Part shown: positions 17,396 to 27,694 of the stretch, in pieces
Layout of the letters: each line of letters starts with the position of its first letter
Numbering within the stretch: the stretch's first letter is position 1
Assembly: GCA_963742715.1 (NCBI GenBank)
Contig: CAVUMR010000001.1
Coordinates: forward strand, 310,001-374,000
Source: CAVUMR01 sp963742715
GTDB taxonomy: Bacteria > Actinomycetota > Actinomycetes > Mycobacteriales > Micromonosporaceae
DNA length: 64,000 nt
Direction: 5' to 3'
The notes under the pieces: generated by a model
Database searches by the model: none
What the model was told of the DNA's origin: nothing
What the model saw: only the letters and a program-made list of their open reading frames with translations
Position numbers and translations under genes: made by a program

Positions 17396-18205
17396 TCAGG
17401 CGTGCCGCGACGGGCGGCGGTAGAGGTGTACGGACAGGGCGGACAGCCAGGTCCAGGCGATGATGACAGCCGCCACGAAGCCCAGAGTGGTCGCCGCGCT
17501 GGCGGTACCGGAGGCGATCCCGACGAAGCCGGCGAGGAACAGCACACCGGTCGCCCGGGAGTACCGAGCCCAACCGCGCCGACCCTCGGCCGCGAACCGG
17601 CGGGCCACCACGAAGCACGCCACGATCAGGGCGGTGAAGCCGATGGCGCCGCAGGTCAGGTGCAGCATGCCGTGCCAGCTCACGTCGTTCGCGTTGTCGG
17701 GGGTACCGACCGGGAAGCCCAGTGCCGGGTCGGCGCGGAACACGCCGGCACCGATCAGGCTCACCCCGTACGCGGCGATCAGTCGAGGTGCCCAGGCGGC
17801 CGCCCGACCCGGCCGCAGCCCCCGGCGCAGGCCGATCGCGCCCAGTACCGTCATCAGCCCGGTGAGTACGAGGTTGGTGATCTGGATCCAGCCGAGCTCA
17901 CCGTTGCTCAGCAGGCTCCACGAGTGGCGGGTGACGTCGAATCCGTCCCGGGTGAACACCTGGACCAGGGACACCGCGAGGTACACCGGGCCGGCGATGA
18001 TGCCGTACCCGAGCAGCGATCTGGTGATGCGGGTGGCCGGGTCGCAGCCGCTGTCGACCGCGGTCCTGTCGACGGCGGTCCTGTCGACGGCGGTGCTGAG
18101 CGCGGTGCTGAGCGCGGTGCTGGTGGTGCTGGTGGCGGTGCTGCTGTGCTGGGACATCTCGGTACTCCGTCCGGAGGCGGGCCGATCATCGGTTTGACCG
18201 GCCAT
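17396..18205 (-). CDS. DUF998 integral membrane protein
   Basis: 269-aa membrane protein with about six hydrophobic segments after a 55-residue Thr/Ser/Ala-rich N-terminus. The DUF998 pattern is seen in RHSWSLLSNGELGWIQITN and WHGMLHLTCGAIGF. The N-terminal tail contains direct repeats (STALSTA, DRTAVDRTAVD), so the start could be ATG 18205 or ATG 18157 (MSQHSS). It precedes the DGPF/sigma pair by 40 bp and may be co-transcribed with it. Function is unknown. Confidence 0.8.
   Translation of the reverse strand: MAGQTDDRPASGRSTEMSQHSSTATSTTSTALSTALSTAVDRTAVDRTAVDSGCDPATRITRSLLGYGIIAGPVYLAVSLVQVFTRDGFDVTRHSWSLLSNGELGWIQITNLVLTGLMTVLGAIGLRRGLRPGRAAAWAPRLIAAYGVSLIGAGVFRADPALGFPVGTPDNANDVSWHGMLHLTCGAIGFTALIVACFVVARRFAAEGRRGWARYSRATGVLFLAGFVGIASGTASAATTLGFVAAVIIAWTWLSALSVHLYRRPSRHA
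18051..18119. repeat. Tandem 15-bp and 12-bp repeats in the DUF998 gene 5' end
   Basis: Three 15-bp units (CTGTCGACSGCGGTS) at 18051-18095 are followed by two identical 12-bp units (CTGAGCGCGGTG) at 18096-18119. All are in frame and encode the repeated TAVDR and TALS stretches. Confidence 0.8.
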
Positions 18206-18426
18206 TCATCTACGCCTCGAACGGGGCGACGGGATTTCGACATGGTCCACCAAGATTTTTTGGCTTTCTTTCCGGCCCGCTCACCGCCCGTCCCGCCCGC
18301 CGCCCCGCCACCCGCCGCCCGGTCCGCCGGTCCGCCCGCCGGATGCCGGTCGCCCGCCGCACCGGGCCGACCGGTTTTCGCGGGTACGCCTAGGGTTGAA
18401 CCGAACCGCACGACAGGGGGTAGCAG

Positions 18427-18972
18427 GTGGCCCGTCCCGATTCGCGCAAGCTGCTGGTGATCGGCTTCGATGATCCGCTGAAGGCGCAGGAGTTCCTGCT
18501 GGTCGCGGTACGGATGCAGCGGGCCGGACAGCTGTCCGTGCACGACGCGGTGTTCGTCAGCCGGGATGCCGACGGTCGTGCGTCGGTACGCGAGACCACC
18601 GACCTGTCCACCGGCCGCGGCGCCATGGGCGGCGCGATGTGGGGCCTGCTCATCGGCACCCTGCTGGGCGGTCCGATCGGCGGCCTGGTCGGCGGCGCGG
18701 CTACCGCGGGCGGTGGCGCGCTGCTCGCGAAGCTGGTCGACACCGGGATCAAGGACGAGAAGGTGCGCGAGCTGCGGGAGAACGTACTGCCCGGCAGCAC
18801 CGCGCTGGCGCTGCTGGTCAGCCACGTCTCGCTGGGCGACCTGCAGCGCGAGCTGACCCGGTTCCCGGACGCGACGCTGGTCGAGTCGAGCCTGTCGGAC
18901 GCCGCGGTACACGCCGTGCGCGCCGCACTGGGCGAGAGCCAACCGGACGCGCCGCGGATCGGGCTGGACTGA
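18427..18972 (+). CDS. DUF1269 membrane-associated protein
   Basis: 181-aa protein with an N-terminal alpha/beta part (LLVIGFDDPLKAQEF) and a glycine-rich hydrophobic hairpin of about 30 residues (MGGAMWGLLIGTLLGGPIGG). A second soluble part contains STALALLVSHV. This is the DUF1269 layout. The start is GTG 18427 after an AGGGGG-TAGCAG ribosome site. Function is not established. It is monocistronic and converges on add across a strong hairpin. Confidence 0.82.
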   Translation: MARPDSRKLLVIGFDDPLKAQEFLLVAVRMQRAGQLSVHDAVFVSRDADGRASVRETTDLSTGRGAMGGAMWGLLIGTLLGGPIGGLVGGAATAGGGALLAKLVDTGIKDEKVRELRENVLPGSTALALLVSHVSLGDLQRELTRFPDATLVESSLSDAAVHAVRAALGESQPDAPRIGLD

Positions 18973-19006
18973 CGCCGGTCCCGTCCGGCCGCCGATGACG
19001 ACCGGT

Positions 19007-19034
19007 GGCGGCCGCCGGACTCCCGGCGGCCGCC
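19007..19034. terminator. Bidirectional terminator between the DUF1269 gene and add
   Basis: A perfect 12-bp stem, GGCGGCCGCCGG (19007-19018) with CCGGCGGCCGCC (19023-19034), closes an ACTC tetraloop. It lies between two convergent stop codons. Confidence 0.75.
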
Positions 19035-19048
19035 GCAGGTAGCACCCG

Positions 19049-20152
19049 CTACGGCGCGACGATCATCAGCTTCGCGTACGCCGGCTTGATCACCTCGTTG
19101 ATCAGCACCAGCCGCTCGTCGAACGGGATGAACGAGCTCTTCATCGCGTTGACGGTGAACCATTGCAGGTCCGCCCAGCCGTACCCGAACGCCTCCACCA
19201 GCAGCGCCATCTCGCGCGACATCGACGTCTCGCTCATCAGCCGGTTGTCGGTGTTGACGGTGACCCGGAACCGCAGGTCGGCCAGCAGCCCGATCGGGTG
19301 CGCCTCGATCGACGGAGCGGCGCCGGTCTGCACGTTCGACGACGGGCACAGCTCCAGCGGGATGCGCTTGTCCCGCACGTATGCGGAGAGCCGGCCGAGC
19401 TTGGCGCCGGCCCGGCCACCTCGTACCCCGGGCACGATGTCGTCCACGATGCGCACGCCGTGACCCAGCCGGTCCGCGCCGCACCACTGGATCGCCTGCC
19501 AGATGCTCGGCAGCCCGAACGCCTCACCGGCGTGGATGGTGAAGTGGAAGTTCTCCCGCTGTAGGTACTCGAACGCGTCCAGGTGCCGGGTCGGCGGGAA
19601 GCCCGCCTCGGCGCCGGCGATGTCGAAACCGACCACGCCGGCATCCCGGTACGCCACCGACAGCTCGGCGATCTCGGTCGAACGGGCCGCGTGCCGCATC
19701 GCGGTCAGCAGCGCGCCGATCCGGATCGGACTGCCGTTCGCGGCCGCTTCCGCGGCCCCCGCCGCGAAGCCACCGAGTACCGCCTCGACCACCTGGTTGA
19801 GCGTCAAGCCGCGCTCGACGTGCAACTCAGGGGCGAACCGGACCTCGGCGTACACCACGCCGTCGTTGGCCAGGTCCAACGCGCATTCGGCGGCGACCCG
19901 GTGCAGCGCCTCCGGTGTCTGCATGACGCCGACGGTGTGCTGGAACGTCTCCAGATACCGCTCCAGCGAACCGGAGGCGGCCGACTCGACGAACCACTGC
20001 GCGAGCTCGTCCGGATCGGTAGTGGGAAGTCTGGTGTAACCGGTCGCCTCGGCCAGGTCCACGATCGTGGCCGGCCGGAGGCCGCCGTCCAGATGGTCAT
20101 GAAGCAGCGCCTTGGGCGCCTTACGGATCTCCTCGAGAGTCGGCCCTACCAT
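19049..20152 (-). CDS. add: Adenosine deaminase
   Basis: 367-aa amidohydrolase converting adenosine (or deoxyadenosine) to inosine. Metal ligands are visible in LLHDHLDGG (HxH near residue 18-20), FTIHAGE and GHGVRI. The C-terminal VTVNTDNRLMSETS carries the late metal Asp. Length and start (MVGPTLEEIRKAPKALLHDHLDG) fit actinobacterial Add. It supports the purine salvage role of the nearby nucleoside transporter operon, though it is separated from it by two other genes. Confidence 0.93.
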   Translation of the reverse strand: MVGPTLEEIRKAPKALLHDHLDGGLRPATIVDLAEATGYTRLPTTDPDELAQWFVESAASGSLERYLETFQHTVGVMQTPEALHRVAAECALDLANDGVVYAEVRFAPELHVERGLTLNQVVEAVLGGFAAGAAEAAANGSPIRIGALLTAMRHAARSTEIAELSVAYRDAGVVGFDIAGAEAGFPPTRHLDAFEYLQRENFHFTIHAGEAFGLPSIWQAIQWCGADRLGHGVRIVDDIVPGVRGGRAGAKLGRLSAYVRDKRIPLELCPSSNVQTGAAPSIEAHPIGLLADLRFRVTVNTDNRLMSETSMSREMALLVEAFGYGWADLQWFTVNAMKSSFIPFDERLVLINEVIKPAYAKLMIVAP

Positions 20153-20292
20153 GTGGTGACACTAGTACCTGCCCGGATCGCGCCGGATGAATGGCGCGTG
20201 AAGCTGACTTTCCGAGTCGGTTACCGGTCGCTCCGACCCCGACATTCGCGGTCGGCCCGCGGGCCCGGAAGCTGGTCAGCGCGCCGGTCGGG

Positions 20293-20306
20293 GCGCTGGT
20301 CAGCGC
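20293..20306. terminator. Small hairpin after the DUF4272 gene
   Basis: GCGCT-GGTC-AGCGC lies immediately downstream of the DUF4272 stop. The stem is only 5 bp, so this is a weak candidate. A similar but longer hairpin with the same GGTC loop follows mdh. Confidence 0.35.
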
Positions 20307-20307
20307 G

Positions 20308-20985
20308 CTAGCTCGACACGTCGATGTCGTCCCAGTCCGGTGGCGGCTCGTGGTACGGACCGGTGAACACGACCGCCCACTCCAGCGCCCAGCGCCGCTG
20401 GCTCACCACGAACGGCTGTACCGCACCGGGTGGACGCCGGCCGGCCCGGATGGCGTCCCGGTACGCCCAGTCCACGCAGTAGTACAGGTCGAGCGCGGCG
20501 GCGACCTCGGCGGCGGTACGGGACGCGGGCAGCATCCGGGACCGCCACAGCCCGTACGACTGGTTGTGCGACACGTCCGGGAACAGCGCGGGCAGCCCGT
20601 CCGGCACGTTCAGCTCCGGATCGAGCTCGTCGACCATGCCGAGCACCCAGGCCAGCGCGTACATCGCGTCCAGCCGTAACGCGAACTGTCGGGGATCGCC
20701 GGTACCGGAGGCGATCAGGTGCCACTCCTGCTTGCTGACGTGCTCGAGCAGGCGGGCGCGCAGCAGCCAGCGCATCGCGTCCGGGCGGGGCAGCCCGAAC
20801 ACCGCGGCGAGCACCACGTTGAGGACCGCGGCGCGCGCCTCGATGTCTTCGATCGGCCGCAGCTCCACCAGGTCACCGGGCTCCCACACCAGCGGGTGCC
20901 CGGGCGGCGGAGCTGGGATCCCCAGCCGACCCAGTACCTTGACCGTGCTCCGGCGGATCGACGCCGGATCAGGTGCCAGCGACAC
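20308..20985 (-). CDS. DUF4272 domain protein
   Basis: 225-aa soluble protein matching DUF4272 by its Trp-rich pattern (RWLLRARLLEHVSKQEW, LDAMYALAWVLGM, LYYCVDWAYRDAI). These proteins have no assigned function. It lies just downstream of the cupin gene (6 bp between the cupin stop and this start), so the two are probably co-transcribed. Confidence 0.8.
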   Translation of the reverse strand: MSLAPDPASIRRSTVKVLGRLGIPAPPPGHPLVWEPGDLVELRPIEDIEARAAVLNVVLAAVFGLPRPDAMRWLLRARLLEHVSKQEWHLIASGTGDPRQFALRLDAMYALAWVLGMVDELDPELNVPDGLPALFPDVSHNQSYGLWRSRMLPASRTAAEVAAALDLYYCVDWAYRDAIRAGRRPPGAVQPFVVSQRRWALEWAVVFTGPYHEPPPDWDDIDVSS

Positions 20986-20991
20986 GGAACG

Positions 20992-21348
20992 TCAGGATTC
21001 GCGGCGGGCGAGATCCGGACTGAACGCGGGTAGGCAGATCGCCACGTACTCCGCTCCGTCCGGCCCGGGGGTGGTGTACCGGACCAGTTCCCCGGCTCGG
21101 GTCAGTACCGCCTGACCAGCGTTGACGTCCAGGGTCTCGCCCTCGTGCTCGACCCGTACGGTGCCCCGCAGCACCAGCGTGATCTCGTCGAACTCCGGCT
21201 GCTGCGGCGGCTCTTCCCAGCCGCCGGGCGCGATCATGTGGGCTACCGAGAGTCGCTCCGTACCGGTGTTCACCCGACCCACGAACTCGTCGATGATCTT
21301 TCCCCCGGGTACCGGAATCCGGGTGGGGGTCGAGACGAGCACGGGCAT
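20992..21348 (-). CDS. Cupin-domain protein
   Basis: 118-aa single-domain cupin. Cupin motif 1 is recognisable around HMIAPGGWEEPPQQPEFDE with a reduced set of metal-ligand residues, and motif 2 lies around AGQAVLTRAGELVRYT. Only one clear His (in AHMIAP) is seen near motif 1, so metal binding is uncertain. It could be a small-molecule binding or isomerase-type cupin. Upstream is an AGGGAGGG ribosome site. It probably forms a two-gene unit with DUF4272. Confidence 0.8.
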   Translation of the reverse strand: MPVLVSTPTRIPVPGGKIIDEFVGRVNTGTERLSVAHMIAPGGWEEPPQQPEFDEITLVLRGTVRVEHEGETLDVNAGQAVLTRAGELVRYTTPGPDGAEYVAICLPAFSPDLARRES

Positions 21349-21543
21349 GTGGCCCTCCCTTTCAGCATGGTTCGCTGCCTAGGACGCGGCGGGACCCCCA
21401 AGCGCCGACGCGGCCAGCCCAGACGGTAGCGGATCGGGTACGGCAAGCACAGGCCCGACATCGGTGTTGATCACACAGTGCGCCGACAAGATCAACCCAG
21501 CGGTGTACCTGTGCTCCCACCAGCGGGTACGCGGCGCGGGCGC

Positions 21544-22823
<1,280 letters not shown>

Positions 22824-22827
<4 letters not shown>

Positions 22828-23360
22828 TCGCCCTCCCGGTGAACGTGGTCGGTATCAGCGTGTTCCAGGTCAGCGCTCTGCCCGCCGGCGTGCCGGGCAC
22901 CGGTTCCGTCGGCCGACCCGAGGTCGGCCGGGCCGAACGCGCGGGGCAGCAGTTCGGCCAGGCGCAGCGGCCCGTCCGGCGAGTCGATCAGGCAGTCCGG
23001 TCCGCCGAACTCCCAGAGCAACTGCCGGCACCGGCCGCACGGCATCAGCGGCGCCCCGGCACCGTCCACACAGGACATCGCCAGCAGCCGCCCGCCGCCC
23101 GAGGTGTGCAGCGCGGACACCAGTCCGCACTCGGCGCACAACGTCACGCCGTAGCTGGCGTTCTCCACGTTGCAGCCGACCACCACCCGGCCGTCGTCGA
23201 CCAGCGCGGCCGCACCCACCGGGAACCGGGAGTACGGCGCGTACGCCTGGCGCATCACCTCGACCGCGGCCGCCCGCAGCGCCGGCCAGTCGACGGCCGG
23301 CGCGACGCCACGGCGCTCACCCGCGACCGCCTCGGACCCGCCGGTCGCCGGACCGGTCAT
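22824..23360 (-). CDS. cdd: Cytidine deaminase with C-terminal extension
   Basis: 178-aa zinc deaminase converting (deoxy)cytidine to (deoxy)uridine. Zinc-site motifs are CAEC and PCGRC, and the substrate loop is NVENASYG. Typical homotetrameric Cdd proteins are about 130 aa. Here about 45 extra residues follow the core and end in an acidic His-containing tail. The ATG at 23358-23360 overlaps the permease stop by 4 bp, placing it firmly in the transporter operon. Confidence 0.93.
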
Positions 23361-24631
23361 GACTTGATGTACGGCTTTCCGTCGGCCGCCGGCGCACGAA
23401 CCCGACCGACCAACCCGGCTACCGCGAAGATCGTGGCCAGGTACGGAGCCATCACCAGGAACTGCGACGGGATCGGGCTGCCGATCGAGGTCAGGAACAC
23501 CTGCAGCGCGTCGGCGAAGCCGAACAGCAGCGCGGCGAACATCGCACCGGTCGGGCTCCAGCGGCCGAAGATCAACGCAGCCAGCGCGATGAAGCCCTTG
23601 CCGCTGGTGATGTTCTTGCCGAACGGGCCGATCGAGCCGATGGTGAAGAACGCACCGCCGATACCGGCGATGAGACCGCCGTACAACACGTTGCGGTAGC
23701 GCACCAGCCGCACCCGGATACCGACCGTGTCCGCGGCGGTCGGGTGCTCGCCGACCGCGCGTACCCGCAGTCCCCACCGGGTGTGGAACAGCCCGACGTA
23801 CACGACTGCCACCAGCACCAACGCGAGGTACACGAAGACGTTCGCGTCGAACAGCACCGGTCCGATCACCGGGATGTCGGACAGCCCCGGGATGGCCCAC
23901 TTCGGGAACACCGGCGGCTGGTTGTACTTCTCCTGCTCGGTCTGCATCAGCCGGTCGTACAGGAATCCGGTCAGGCCGAGCGCGAGCACGTTCAGCACGA
24001 CGCCCAGTACGACCTGGTCCACCAGGTACCGGATGGCCAGTACCGCCAGGATCAGCGCGATCAGCAGGCCGGCGACCGCGGCCGCGGCGAGGCCGGCCCA
24101 GACGCTGCTGGCCAGCGTGCCCACCATCGCACCGGCGAACGCGCCGGCCAGGAACTGGCCCTCGATGGCCACGTTGATGACCCCGGACCGTTCGCACAGC
24201 ACCCCGGCGAGCGCGCCCAGGATCAGCGGCAACGCCAGGAAGACGGTGTTCTGCGTGACGCCCACGATCGGCATGAAGTTGCCGGCCACCGACCACGACA
24301 GGAACGACAGCAGGAAGCTGGTCAACGCGACCGCGCTGGTCAGGCCGAAGTGGAACCGGCCGAACCCGGCCAGCAGCGCCAACCCGACGGCGGCGCAGAT
24401 CAGCCCGAAGGCGATCGCACCCGGTCGGGCCGGCAGCACGATGCCACCGGTGCTGGACGTGGTGCTCAGGGTGAAGCGGGCTTCCTGACCGGCCTTGGCC
24501 AGGTACCCGAACATGATCGCGGCGAACAGGCCCAGGACCAGGTACACCGTGCCGGCCTTGCGGGACCGGGTCCAGAAGCCGCGGGCCAGGGTCGACTCGG
24601 CGACCTCTTCGACTGCAACAGCGGTCGTCAT
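23357..24631 (-). CDS. Nucleoside-type ABC transporter permease (second)
   Basis: 424-aa membrane permease of the BPD_transp_2 family with about 10-12 hydrophobic segments. The family coupling region GAFAGAMVGTLASSVWAG follows VINVAIEGQFLAGA, the hallmark of the BmpA-linked nucleoside importers. It lies 18 bp after the first permease gene and overlaps cdd. It should form the channel with the neighbouring permease. Confidence 0.9.
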   Translation of the reverse strand: MTTAVAVEEVAESTLARGFWTRSRKAGTVYLVLGLFAAIMFGYLAKAGQEARFTLSTTSSTGGIVLPARPGAIAFGLICAAVGLALLAGFGRFHFGLTSAVALTSFLLSFLSWSVAGNFMPIVGVTQNTVFLALPLILGALAGVLCERSGVINVAIEGQFLAGAFAGAMVGTLASSVWAGLAAAAVAGLLIALILAVLAIRYLVDQVVLGVVLNVLALGLTGFLYDRLMQTEQEKYNQPPVFPKWAIPGLSDIPVIGPVLFDANVFVYLALVLVAVVYVGLFHTRWGLRVRAVGEHPTAADTVGIRVRLVRYRNVLYGGLIAGIGGAFFTIGSIGPFGKNITSGKGFIALAALIFGRWSPTGAMFAALLFGFADALQVFLTSIGSPIPSQFLVMAPYLATIFAVAGLVGRVRAPAADGKPYIKS

Positions 24632-24649
24632 CTCCTGCGTGTCCTTCCG

Positions 24650-25975
24650 TTACCCGTTCCAGCCCTTGGCCAGCGTCTGGCCGAGGGTGCCGGCGCGCTG
24701 CGCGCGCAGCCGGAACACGGCCTTCACCAGCGCCGGGGCGGCGATGAAGATGACGATCAGTGCCTGGATGACGGTGACCATGTCCACCGGTACCGCGGCC
24801 TCGGCCTGCATCCGGACCGCACCGGCGCGCAGCGCGCCGAACAGCAGGCCGGCCGCGACCACGCCCCACGGCTTGGCCCGACCGAGCAGCGCGACCGTGA
24901 TGCCGTCGAAGCCGATGTTGCTGCTCACCGCCGGGGTGAGGGCGTGCGCGGTACCGAGCAGCACGCTCGCCCCGCCCAGCCCCGCCAGTCCGCCGGAGAC
25001 GACCATCGCCAGCACGTACGCCTTGGCCACGCTCATGCCGGCGGTACGGGCGGCGACCGGGTTGGAGCCGACCGCCCGGAACTCAAATCCCAGCGTGGAG
25101 CGCTGCAGCAGCCAGCTCACTCCGGCGGCGAGTGCGACCGCGAGCAGGATGCCGAGGTGCACCCGCAGCACGTCCCCGGCCAGGTGCGGGAAGTCCGCGG
25201 AGCCGTGGGTCGCCTTGCTGATCGCGTCGCTGCGGCCGGGTCGCTGGATCCCGGACAGGCTGAGCAACCAGACCAGCAGGCTGCCCGCGATGTAGTTGAG
25301 CATGATCGTGGTGATGACCTCGTGCGCGCCGGTACGGGCCTTGAGCCAGCCGGCGATGCCGCCCCACAGGCCGCCGCCGACGATCGCGGCGAGCAGCGCC
25401 ACGACCAGGTGGATGCCGGGCGGCAGGCTGAGCCCGAACCCGACGAACCCGGCCAGGATCACGCCGGCTACGACCTGTCCCTCGGCACCGATGTTGAACA
25501 GGCCGGCCCGGAAAGCCAGGGCGACCGCGAGACCGGTGCAGATCAGCGGCGCCGCGTTGGTGAGCGTCTCGGAGATCGGCCCGAACACGGTGGTCCAGGT
25601 CCCGTCGCCGGACAGTGCGGCGGACACCGCGTCCGGGTCGACGATCGCGCCCTTCAGCAGCGCGCTGTAGGCGAGGCTGACCTCCTGCCAGGCGGCGGTG
25701 AAGAAGTCCTGCGGCCGGCTGAAGATGTAGGCGGTGGTGGCGAGTACGTCCTCGTCGGAGAAGACGATGGTCAAGCCACCGATCACCAGCGCCAACACGA
25801 TCGCCAGGATCGTGACGGTGACCGAGTTTGCGGTGGTCAGCGCGTCGATGAACGCTCTGGTGCGGTTCGGTGGCCCACCGTCGGCCGTCTTGTCGGCCGT
25901 GCCACCGGCCGGCCCGGTGCCGGCCGCGGTGGGCTCGGCCGGCGCGTCGGCCGGCTGCTGCGCTTCGGTCGTCAT
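24650..25975 (-). CDS. Nucleoside-type ABC transporter permease (first)
   Basis: 441-aa permease with a 45-residue Ala/Pro/Gly-rich cytoplasmic N-terminus, then about 9-10 membrane segments. LFNIGAEGQVVAGVILAGF is the characteristic motif shared with the partner permease. The ATG overlaps the ATPase stop by 4 bp. Substrate is inferred to be purine and/or pyrimidine nucleosides from the fused salvage genes. Confidence 0.9.
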   Translation of the reverse strand: MTTEAQQPADAPAEPTAAGTGPAGGTADKTADGGPPNRTRAFIDALTTANSVTVTILAIVLALVIGGLTIVFSDEDVLATTAYIFSRPQDFFTAAWQEVSLAYSALLKGAIVDPDAVSAALSGDGTWTTVFGPISETLTNAAPLICTGLAVALAFRAGLFNIGAEGQVVAGVILAGFVGFGLSLPPGIHLVVALLAAIVGGGLWGGIAGWLKARTGAHEVITTIMLNYIAGSLLVWLLSLSGIQRPGRSDAISKATHGSADFPHLAGDVLRVHLGILLAVALAAGVSWLLQRSTLGFEFRAVGSNPVAARTAGMSVAKAYVLAMVVSGGLAGLGGASVLLGTAHALTPAVSSNIGFDGITVALLGRAKPWGVVAAGLLFGALRAGAVRMQAEAAVPVDMVTVIQALIVIFIAAPALVKAVFRLRAQRAGTLGQTLAKGWNG

Positions 25976-27561
25976 CGCGCTTCCTCCGGGCTCGCCTGCT
26001 CGCCGGCCGCGGCGGGCTCAGCGTCTTCTCCGCTCGCCGGCTCGTCCGCCGTCGTGGCCGAGTCCTCCGTGATGCCGGCCATCAACAGGCCGATCCGCTC
26101 CCGGGGGGTCTCCGGTCCGATCACGGCGAGGATCCTTCCGCGGTACATCACCGCGATCCGATCGGCCAGCGCGAGCACCTCGTCCAACTCGCTGGACACC
26201 AACATGACCGCGGTGCCCTGATCGCGCTCGTGCACGATCCGGGCGTGGATGAACTCGGTCGAACCGACGTCGACCCCGCGGGTGGGTTGAGCGGCGATGA
26301 ACAACTGCAGTGGCCGGGACATCTCCCGCGCCACGATCACCTTCTGCTGGTTGCCGCCGGACAGCGTGCCGACCGGTACCTCGCCGGACGAGGTACGCAC
26401 GTCGAACTCGGCGATGCGGTCCTTGGCGTTGTCCCGGATCGAGTCCGGACGCAGACTCAGGCCGCTGCCGAACGGCTTGCGGTGGTACAGGTCGAGCACC
26501 AGGTTCTCCGCGACGCTGAAGTCGGCGATGAGACCGTGGTGGCTGCGGTCCTCCGGGACGTACCCGACCCCGGAGGCCAGGGTGTCCCTGGTACCGGCGG
26601 TGGTGAGGTCCCGGCCATTGCAGGTGATCGTGCCGCCGATCACCGGACGCAGCCCCATGATCGCTTCGGTCAGCTCGGTCTGCCCGTTGCCCTGCACGCC
26701 GGCCACGCCGAAGATCTCGCCGGCCGCGACCTCGAAGGTGACCCCGTCGACCACCTTGTGCCCGCGGTCGTCGACCACCTGCAGGTCGTCGACGCGCAGC
26801 ACCGGCTCGCCCGGTTGGGCGGGTTCCTTGTCGACCTTGAGCTTGACGGTACGGCCGACCATCATCGCGGCGAGCTCGTCCTCGCTGGCGGTCGGCTCGG
26901 TGGTACCGACCACCTGACCGCGCCGGATGACCGTGATCCGGTCGGCGATGGCCTGGACTTCCTTGAGCTTGTGCGTGATGAACACGATCGACTTGCCCGC
27001 GTCCTTGAGGGACCGCATGACCTCGAGCAGGTCGTCGATCTCCTGCGGGGTGAGCACCGCGGTCGGCTCGTCCAGGATCAGCAGGTCCACGTCCCGCAGC
27101 AGCGCCTTGACGATCTCCACCCGCTGCTGGACGCCGACCGCCAGGTCCTCGACCAGCGCGTCCGGATCGACCTGCAGGCCGTACCGGCGGGACACCTCGG
27201 TGACGTCCTTGCGGGCCCGCCGCTGGTCGAGGAAGCCGAGCATCCGGGTCCGTTCCGCGCCGAGCATCACGTTCTCGGCGACGGTGAACACCGGTACCAG
27301 CATGAAGTGCTGGTGCACCATCCCGATGCCGGCGTCGATGGCCTGCCGCGGCGACCGGAACTTGACCGGCGTGCCGTCCACCACGATCTCGCCCTCGTCC
27401 GGCTGCAACAGGCCGTACAGGACGTTCATCAGCGTGGACTTGCCGGCGCCGTTCTCGCCGAGCAGCGCGTGGATCTCCCCGGGCAGCACCGTGAGGTCGA
27501 TGTGGTCGTTGGCGACCAGGTCACCGAACCGCTTGGTGATGCCCCGCAGTTCGAGCTTCAG
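25972..27561 (-). CDS. Nucleoside-type ABC transporter ATPase, two cassettes
   Basis: About 529-aa protein with two ABC domains, as in NupO/RbsA-type importers. Cassette 1 has GENGAGKST and a modified signature (VEDLAVGVQQRVEIVKALL). Cassette 2 has a degenerate P-loop, GVQGNGQTE, and signature LSGGNQQKVIVAREM. I prefer CTG 27559-27561 because GGGGAGGG lies 7 nt upstream. The alternative GTG at 27615 has no ribosome site and sits in the loop of a strong hairpin. About 55 residues at the C-terminus are Glu/Ala-rich. Confidence 0.9.
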   Translation of the reverse strand: MKLELRGITKRFGDLVANDHIDLTVLPGEIHALLGENGAGKSTLMNVLYGLLQPDEGEIVVDGTPVKFRSPRQAIDAGIGMVHQHFMLVPVFTVAENVMLGAERTRMLGFLDQRRARKDVTEVSRRYGLQVDPDALVEDLAVGVQQRVEIVKALLRDVDLLILDEPTAVLTPQEIDDLLEVMRSLKDAGKSIVFITHKLKEVQAIADRITVIRRGQVVGTTEPTASEDELAAMMVGRTVKLKVDKEPAQPGEPVLRVDDLQVVDDRGHKVVDGVTFEVAAGEIFGVAGVQGNGQTELTEAIMGLRPVIGGTITCNGRDLTTAGTRDTLASGVGYVPEDRSHHGLIADFSVAENLVLDLYHRKPFGSGLSLRPDSIRDNAKDRIAEFDVRTSSGEVPVGTLSGGNQQKVIVAREMSRPLQLFIAAQPTRGVDVGSTEFIHARIVHERDQGTAVMLVSSELDEVLALADRIAVMYRGRILAVIGPETPRERIGLLMAGITEDSATTADEPASGEDAEPAAAGEQASPEEAR

Positions 27562-27604
27562 GGCTGATCCCTCCCCGCTGGACTTCCCGACGGATATGCC
27601 CCGA

Positions 27605-27638
27605 CCGCCCCGCACGGCGGTGAGCCGGAGCGGGGCGG
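27605..27638 (-). terminator. Intercistronic hairpin between the BMP lipoprotein and ATPase genes
   Basis: CCGCCCCG (27605-27612) pairs with CGGGGCGG (27631-27638). A stem after the binding-protein gene commonly stabilises that message or attenuates the rest of the operon, raising binding protein over membrane components. Confidence 0.5.
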
Positions 27639-27694
27639 CCGGACGAACTGGACTCAGGACCGCGGCTGGGCCGCGGCCTCGAGCGTCGAGCTCA

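Noticed and set aside
15535..17463. 642-codon open frame on the plus strand across the sigma and DGPF genes
   Set aside because: It is antisense to two well-supported genes, has His/Arg/Gln-rich composition and no domain; it is a GC-rich shadow.
23744..26221. 825-codon plus-strand frame opposite the nucleoside permeases
   Set aside because: The composition (Asp/Gln/Arg/His-rich) is typical of reverse reading of membrane-protein genes; no start signal or domain.
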